Of a DNA stretch of 53,496 bases, positions 49,533 through 53,496 are shown in pieces. The stretch comes from Deinococcus humi (lineage in GTDB: Bacteria > Deinococcota > Deinococci > Deinococcales > Deinococcaceae): contig NZ_JACHFL010000024.1 of the NCBI RefSeq assembly GCF_014201875.1, forward strand, positions 1 to 53,496, given 5' to 3'. Position 1 is the stretch's first letter; the number at the start of each line of letters is the position of its first letter. A program made the translations under genes and the position numbers. The notes below the pieces were generated by a model. It was not told the DNA's origin. It worked only from the letters and a program-made list of their open reading frames with translations, and did no database searches.

Positions 49533-50999
49533 CTACGGCCTCCGCCCGATCCGGTCCAACGCCAGCACGTCCACGCTCACATCCATCATTGGTTTACGAT
49601 CTTCATCAAATGCGCGGGCGATTTTAGGCACGTCAGCTTTCATCAGCTCCACGCTGGCGTACCCCAGGACAGTTGCCAGGTACCCAGCCCAGCGCTTGGA
49701 CTCAGCGCGGCCAAATGCCGGGAGGTGGGTGCCGCTCCCCCAGGCATACATGGTCAAAGGAAACCAGCGGGAGCCCATGCTATGTGCGCGCCACCACAGC
49801 ATGGCTTCTGTCTGGCACAGTTCCTGCTGGCTGAGCACCGAAGGAGCAGCGCGGCTGATCAGTAGGTACCCGATCGGGGAGATCCAGCGGGTTCCCTCGC
49901 TGAGCACCATCTCAGCTGTGTTGCGGGGAAAAGATGTGAGATCGGCGAACGTGACGTATTCATGCCCTCCAGTGCTGGGCCGGACCACGTAAAAACTCCG
50001 GCCCAGCAGGTCACTCAGGACTGCGTAAGCCCCGGCCTTATACAGCGAACCGCTCGCATACAGGAGTAGCTCGGTCACCAGAAAGGTTTTGTAATCCTGC
50101 GCAGCTTCGTTGAACTTCGATGCCCGACTGGCATCCCATGCGACGTTCCGGACACGCTCGAAGAACGCCACCAGGGCATCTACAAGTCCCGTGTCAATCG
50201 GAGCAGGCCCTAGTGCATGTACCACGCCCGCAAAAGCATTACGGGCTGGGAGAAAAGCCGAGAGGGCGCTGCGGACTACGTCCTGGAGATAGGTACCCTG
50301 GTGCTCACCCTCTTCCGCCACCGCCATTGGCAGCGCCCGCAGTTCGGCCTCAAGTGCATTCAAGTAATCGCCCAGGCGGCTCCGAGCGGACGGCCAACGT
50401 TCACCGCGTACTGCTTCCAAAACAGCCGTGGCGTGAGCAGCGGACGGTGAAGCTGGAACCGCAGTTGCCTCATTCAGAAACGCAGGTATCTGGCCTAGAG
50501 CGGGTTTGATACGGGCGGGGCGATTGTGCAGCGCACGCAGCAGCGTCTCGTACTGTTCGCCGTACTGCGCGCTGCCAGGGTCACTCAGGTCCACGTAGAG
50601 CGATGAAGCAAACATGGCGGGCAGGACGTCCCCAGGGGCAAAGCGCACAGCAATGAAGCGCGGTCCCCGGGCGCCCTCCCGTTTAGGCCCGGAAAGCTGC
50701 TCATAGACCTTCGTAGAGATGATCGTTGTCTCGGTACCCACGCCACCACGCCGTCCCTCGGACTTTTCCTTATAGGCCTCATCACACAGCGCCAGTACGT
50801 GGGTCACGCGAGGGTCGGTTATGCTCCTCTCCATGTAGGCGTTCAGGTTGCTACCCAGATCAAGTTCGTACTGATCGAGGAGCACGTCTACCCCGGCATC
50901 AATCAGCCGATTTGCGAACTCCAGAACCTTTTCCTTGTACGCTTCACTGGTCTGCGAGTAGCTGATGAACAACACGGGTTCCGGACTGGTTGAGGTCAC
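49533..50999 (-). CDS. SEFIR-domain (TIR-like) protein
   Basis: About 488 residues from GTG 50999; the frame is open further to 51275 but that part overlaps another gene's coding. The SEFIR domain covers about 1-150: EPVLFISYSQTSEAYKEKVL, AGVDVLLDQYELDLGSNLNA, VTHVLALCDEAYKEK and GVGTETTIISTKVYEQ. The remaining 330 residues are helical with no known domain and probably sense the trigger. Bacterial SEFIR proteins are defence or signalling proteins, some NAD-depleting. An isolated gene with its own terminator, as in single-gene defence systems. Confidence 0.78.
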   Translation of the reverse strand: MTSTSPEPVLFISYSQTSEAYKEKVLEFANRLIDAGVDVLLDQYELDLGSNLNAYMERSITDPRVTHVLALCDEAYKEKSEGRRGGVGTETTIISTKVYEQLSGPKREGARGPRFIAVRFAPGDVLPAMFASSLYVDLSDPGSAQYGEQYETLLRALHNRPARIKPALGQIPAFLNEATAVPASPSAAHATAVLEAVRGERWPSARSRLGDYLNALEAELRALPMAVAEEGEHQGTYLQDVVRSALSAFLPARNAFAGVVHALGPAPIDTGLVDALVAFFERVRNVAWDASRASKFNEAAQDYKTFLVTELLLYASGSLYKAGAYAVLSDLLGRSFYVVRPSTGGHEYVTFADLTSFPRNTAEMVLSEGTRWISPIGYLLISRAAPSVLSQQELCQTEAMLWWRAHSMGSRWFPLTMYAWGSGTHLPAFGRAESKRWAGYLATVLGYASVELMKADVPKIARAFDEDRKPMMDVSVDVLALDRIGRRP

Positions 51000-51124
51000 G
51001 AGCCGCAGTATGCCGCTGGGGGTCAAAAAGAGGGTGATGCTTTGACATGTCGCCCAGCTTGTCCTCCGGGCGACATATCTCCCTAGAAGTGTCGCCCACA
51101 GAGGCAGATCGCCTGTGTTGTGCG

Positions 51125-51494
51125 CTAGTCCGTCGCCAGTCTGTAGACCGTGGGGCCATCTGGCCGGGAGTACTCCGCTTCCACCACCAGGACGCCGCGC
51201 GCAGGCAGCACGTACCCCGCGCCCGCTTTCACCGTGCCGATCTGGCAGACCAGCTTGCCCTCGGCCGCTGCGCATCTGGCGTCGTTCACGGCCAGGCCCA
51301 CGCCGGAGAGGGTGAGCTTCACGCTGCTGGCGTCCAGCTTGCCCGCCTCGAAGCGCACGATCTTGTAACCCTCGGTGGGCGTAAGATTCAGGGCCGCGCC
51401 GCCCGGGTCAGGGACGGTAGGGACGGCGGGGCGGCGGGGGCAGCATGGTACAGCCGCTCAGCAGCAGCGCGCAGGACAGCAGCAGCCGCTTCAT
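51125..51494 (-). pseudogene. Lipoprotein with a frameshift
   Basis: From ATG 51494 a lipoprotein signal is plain (LLLSCALLLSGC, lipobox LSGC). The frame then ends in a C-rich stretch near 51415. A second frame continues with PGGAALNLTPTEGYKIVRFE, then VKLTLSGVGLAVNDARCAAA, and ends YRLATD at 51125. One base in the G/C run at about 51425-51445 would restore it. The rejoined protein has about 120 residues and may be an envelope protein. Confidence 0.6.
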
Positions 51495-51958
51495 GCCGGG
51501 CCTCCAGCAGGCAGGGTGCTGTCATTGGTGACCGGCACCGCCTCCGCGCCCTCGTCGGGCACAGGCAGTGTGGGCAGGGGGCGACTTCCGGGGCGAAGGC
51601 CTTCTGGAAGGCGCTTTCGATGAAGGCGGCCACCGCCGGACCCTCCAGCAGCGGGATGATCCACGGCTCGACCATGTCGGGCAGCGCCGCACGTGCGGCC
51701 ACCACCAAGACGATTTGGGCCACCTGCGCGCTCTGTTTGCCACTGATGATGCCCTTGAGTTCCTGCGCGGCCTTCACGGCCGTCATGGCCAGCGCGAAGA
51801 GTTCGCCAGTATCGAAGGGGCCAGTCAGCAGCTCCTGGGCCTCACCGATCAGCACGGGTATGTTGGCGTCAGCCCAGGTCTGCAGGCTCCCCTGGGCGGC
51901 GGTTTCGGACGCGGAGAGACAGGGCGGCAGTGAGCAGGGTCATGACGTTGCTTTTCAT
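51491..51958 (-). pseudogene. Secreted protein with two frameshifts
   Basis: From ATG 51958 a signal-like start (MTLLTAAL) shifts near 51925 into LSASETAAQGSLQTWADANI, then QVAQIVLVVAARAALPDMVE. After FAPEV it shifts again in a C run near 51590 into PLPTLPVPDEGAEAVPVTND. The last frame's TGA overlaps the lipoprotein ATG (ATGA), showing that these were coupled genes. Unknown function. Confidence 0.55.
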
Positions 51959-52024
51959 GGGTGGTCTCCGTACGGCTTGAGAGAGTGAATGGAAAAGCGC
52001 CCCGTTTCCGGAAAGCGGCAGACC

Positions 52025-52206
52025 TTATTTGGTGTCCAGCGGTGGACTGGCTTCAGGTGGTGGGTCCAGCCCCTCGGAGCGGGTGCGCCCCAGCTCACTG
52101 AGGCTGGCCGGTTCCCAGCCATCGGCAGCGCTGGCCAGATCTGGATTTTTCTCGGCCTTCGTTTGTCAACCGGAGGGGTTGGAAGTGGGTCCGCAGGAGG
52201 CGTCAA
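52025..52206 (-). pseudogene. Remnant of a gene 3' end
   Basis: A tail-like peptide (AEKNPDLASAADGWEPASLS, then GLDPPPEASPPLDTK) ends at TAA 52025-52027. A neighbouring frame carries TPPADPLPTPPVDK just before it. No 5' part exists because the rightward gene region follows. It is probably the cut end of the same decayed leftward operon. Confidence 0.35.
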
Positions 52207-52240
52207 GTCCCCAGAATTTGCCCGGAGGCCTCCCTACACT

Positions 52241-53410
52241 ATGGCCATGCCGCTCTCCGCCGCTCTGGCCTCTGCCACCCTTATTAAAACCGCAGGCAGC
52301 AGTGTCTTCCGAAGTATCCTGCCTCACCTGCTCGATCCCTATACGCAAAGGAAGACGCTCAACCATTTGCATGCGGAGCTGCTGGAGTACTGCACCAGCA
52401 CCGAGCAGGCCAATGACCTGTACAACCGGATCAAAGACGAGCCCTTCCTCAAGCGCATCGCAAGGATGACCACAGTTGAGGAAGTTCACCGCGAGGTGGG
52501 AGCGGTGATTCATCCGCGTGGGGCGACTGATCCGCAGCGAGAGGAGGCGATGATCCTTACGCGCGCGCTCCTCTCTGCCCTGCTCCGGGCCACCAGTCCA
52601 GGAACCAATACGGCATTGACCAATAGCATGATTCTGCATTCCTACCTGAAAGACTCGTTGCCCGGATTCAGCGAAATGCTGTACGCCCATCGGAGCCGCC
52701 AGGAGCATCCTGGGGAGAGCGCAAAGGCGGACCTGGCTGACTTACTCGCACGCGCCGGGCAAAGCAACATGGGAATCGAAATCTATAAAGATCGACCGGC
52801 GCAGGTGGTAGGTCACCCACGGATCCATTTGCAGTTCGGCGGGCAGAACGCGGAGTTGTTCCATCAATGGATCGAGGGTGGCCATGGCGCGAGCCTTACG
52901 CTGCAGGCCGAGAACGGCGAGCTGAATCTCAGTTTTGGACACCCGGAGCTTGATCGACTTCTGTTTCCGGAGGGACACAAGGCGACACAGCTCGAAATCA
53001 GCGAGGTCAAAACGGAGTTTCAGGCACGCGTACGGGTCAGCGCATCAGACGAACCAGACGTTTTCGTGCCCATCACTTTGGGGATCGCACCGCACTCCAA
53101 AGAAATTGAGGTTAAGTTCGGTGCCGACAAATGTTTCATCTGGTTTACGCTTGCCCCACTAAAATCTGGCGACCACCACATCAGTATTCAGCTGCAGCTG
53201 GGGGGAGTGTCCCAGGTGTTGCCCATCGAATACCGCTCGGTGCTGCGTGCGATGCGTCTGCTGGGACGTCATGACATGCATGTGTTCCTCCAGGCTGGGA
53301 CGGAGTTTGTTCGGCCGGATGGAACCTCCATCAAGGTGGAGAAAGACACCGCGTTGATCGATGGACGCATATGGCAAGCCAGGAATGGAACCGAAACGCC
53401 CTGGGATTGA
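52241..53410 (+). CDS. Unknown protein adjoining an IS3 element
   Basis: 389 residues from ATG 52241. The N-terminal 170 residues are helical (LNHLHAELLEYCTSTEQAND, AMILTRALLSALLRATS). The C-terminal 200 residues are strand-rich (IHLQFGGQNAELFHQWIEGG, TEFQARVRVSASDEPD, HHISIQLQLGGVSQVLPIEY). No motif recognised. The TGA at 53408-53410 stands where the IS3-like element seems to begin, so the native C-terminus may have been cut. Confidence 0.6.
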   Translation: MAMPLSAALASATLIKTAGSSVFRSILPHLLDPYTQRKTLNHLHAELLEYCTSTEQANDLYNRIKDEPFLKRIARMTTVEEVHREVGAVIHPRGATDPQREEAMILTRALLSALLRATSPGTNTALTNSMILHSYLKDSLPGFSEMLYAHRSRQEHPGESAKADLADLLARAGQSNMGIEIYKDRPAQVVGHPRIHLQFGGQNAELFHQWIEGGHGASLTLQAENGELNLSFGHPELDRLLFPEGHKATQLEISEVKTEFQARVRVSASDEPDVFVPITLGIAPHSKEIEVKFGADKCFIWFTLAPLKSGDHHISIQLQLGGVSQVLPIEYRSVLRAMRLLGRHDMHVFLQAGTEFVRPDGTSIKVEKDTALIDGRIWQARNGTETPWD

Positions 53411-53496
53411 GCCAGTTTTGAGTCGGTGGAGTTAAGCCTCACCATAGGAGGCAACCCCATGACGACCAGAAACACCTACACCGCCGAATTCAAACG
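53408..53496 (+). mobile_element. Left end of an IS3-family element, cut by the window edge
   Basis: A likely end sequence starting TGAGCCAGTTTTGA precedes a good site (TAGGAGG) and the first codons of a transposase. The other end lies outside the window, so the repeat and boundary cannot be verified. Confidence 0.45.
53459..53496 (+). CDS. Transposase OrfA, 5' end only
   Basis: Twelve full codons (MTTRNTYTAEFK, then R). The YTAEFK start is the typical beginning of IS3-family OrfA, an HTH protein that directs the element's ends. TAGGAGG stands 6 bases upstream. Confidence 0.6.
   Translation, partial: MTTRNTYTAEFK

Noticed and set aside
50999..51275. Extension of the SEFIR protein to an upstream start
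   Set aside because: The added 92 residues are Arg/Gly-rich and overlap the lipoprotein coding sequence; the SEFIR domain begins right after GTG 50999.

Overview
The window looks like part of a large accessory replicon (megaplasmid or integrative element) from a GC-rich bacterium. A Deinococcus or close relative is my best guess. The guess rests on the GC-rich coding style, TTGACA/TATAAT-like promoters, a leaderless-looking parA start, and the mix of ParA/ParB, Prim-Pol, type IV secretion and defence genes. It is an inference, not something the sequence proves.

Layout. 1-4.5 kb: a small membrane gene split at a 10-bp tandem repeat, an Xre/RES toxin-antitoxin pair, a two-gene UvrD-like helicase plus CoiA-like nuclease unit, and a decayed IS3 transposase end. 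4.7-14.8 kb: a conjugation-type secretion block. A VirB10/TrbI-like gene is split by an in-frame amber stop and points left. A tight rightward operon (VirB2-, VirB3-, VirB4-, VirB5/TrbJ- and VirB6/TrbL-like genes, a PLD-fold protein, small proteins, a VirB11-position ATPase) ends at a terminator. No VirD4, relaxase, VirB8 or VirB9 is visible here. 14.8-19.8 kb: an HNH nuclease, an unknown gene, and an operon of a secreted peptide, a thioredoxin, a TPR-like protein and two unknowns. 20.3-22.6 kb: a double-HTH regulator, a tyrosine recombinase and a deoxyribosyltransferase-like gene. 23.2-28.9 kb: a VbhA-like antitoxin with a Fic-KfrB-like protein, a single-chain restriction-modification enzyme, and a second CoiA-like protein.

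31-43.5 kb is the maintenance core. It holds an SF2 helicase, a large ParB-like protein, ParA with a small ribbon-helix-helix partner, and a Prim-Pol replication protein. It is flanked by two ~800-bp near-identical direct repeats, each ending in the promoter and leader of a different gene (an unknown gene and an ArdC-like antirestriction gene). Six short arrays with an 8-bp period and core RAGTGY are scattered across this core. They sit next to or overlap promoters of parA and the primase, so they are strong candidates for a centromere/operator set bound by the RHH protein.

43.7-53.5 kb: an AlbA_2/Schlafen-like protein, an SRAP protein with two frameshifts, a two-gene unit of unknown type with zinc ribbons, DUF3006- and DUF6504-like small proteins, a SEFIR-domain protein, a decayed secreted/lipoprotein cluster, an unknown gene, and the start of an IS3-family element cut by the window edge.

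Frameshifted genes are common, often near G/C runs. Either this replicon is decaying or the assembly carries indel errors; the sequence alone cannot separate the two.
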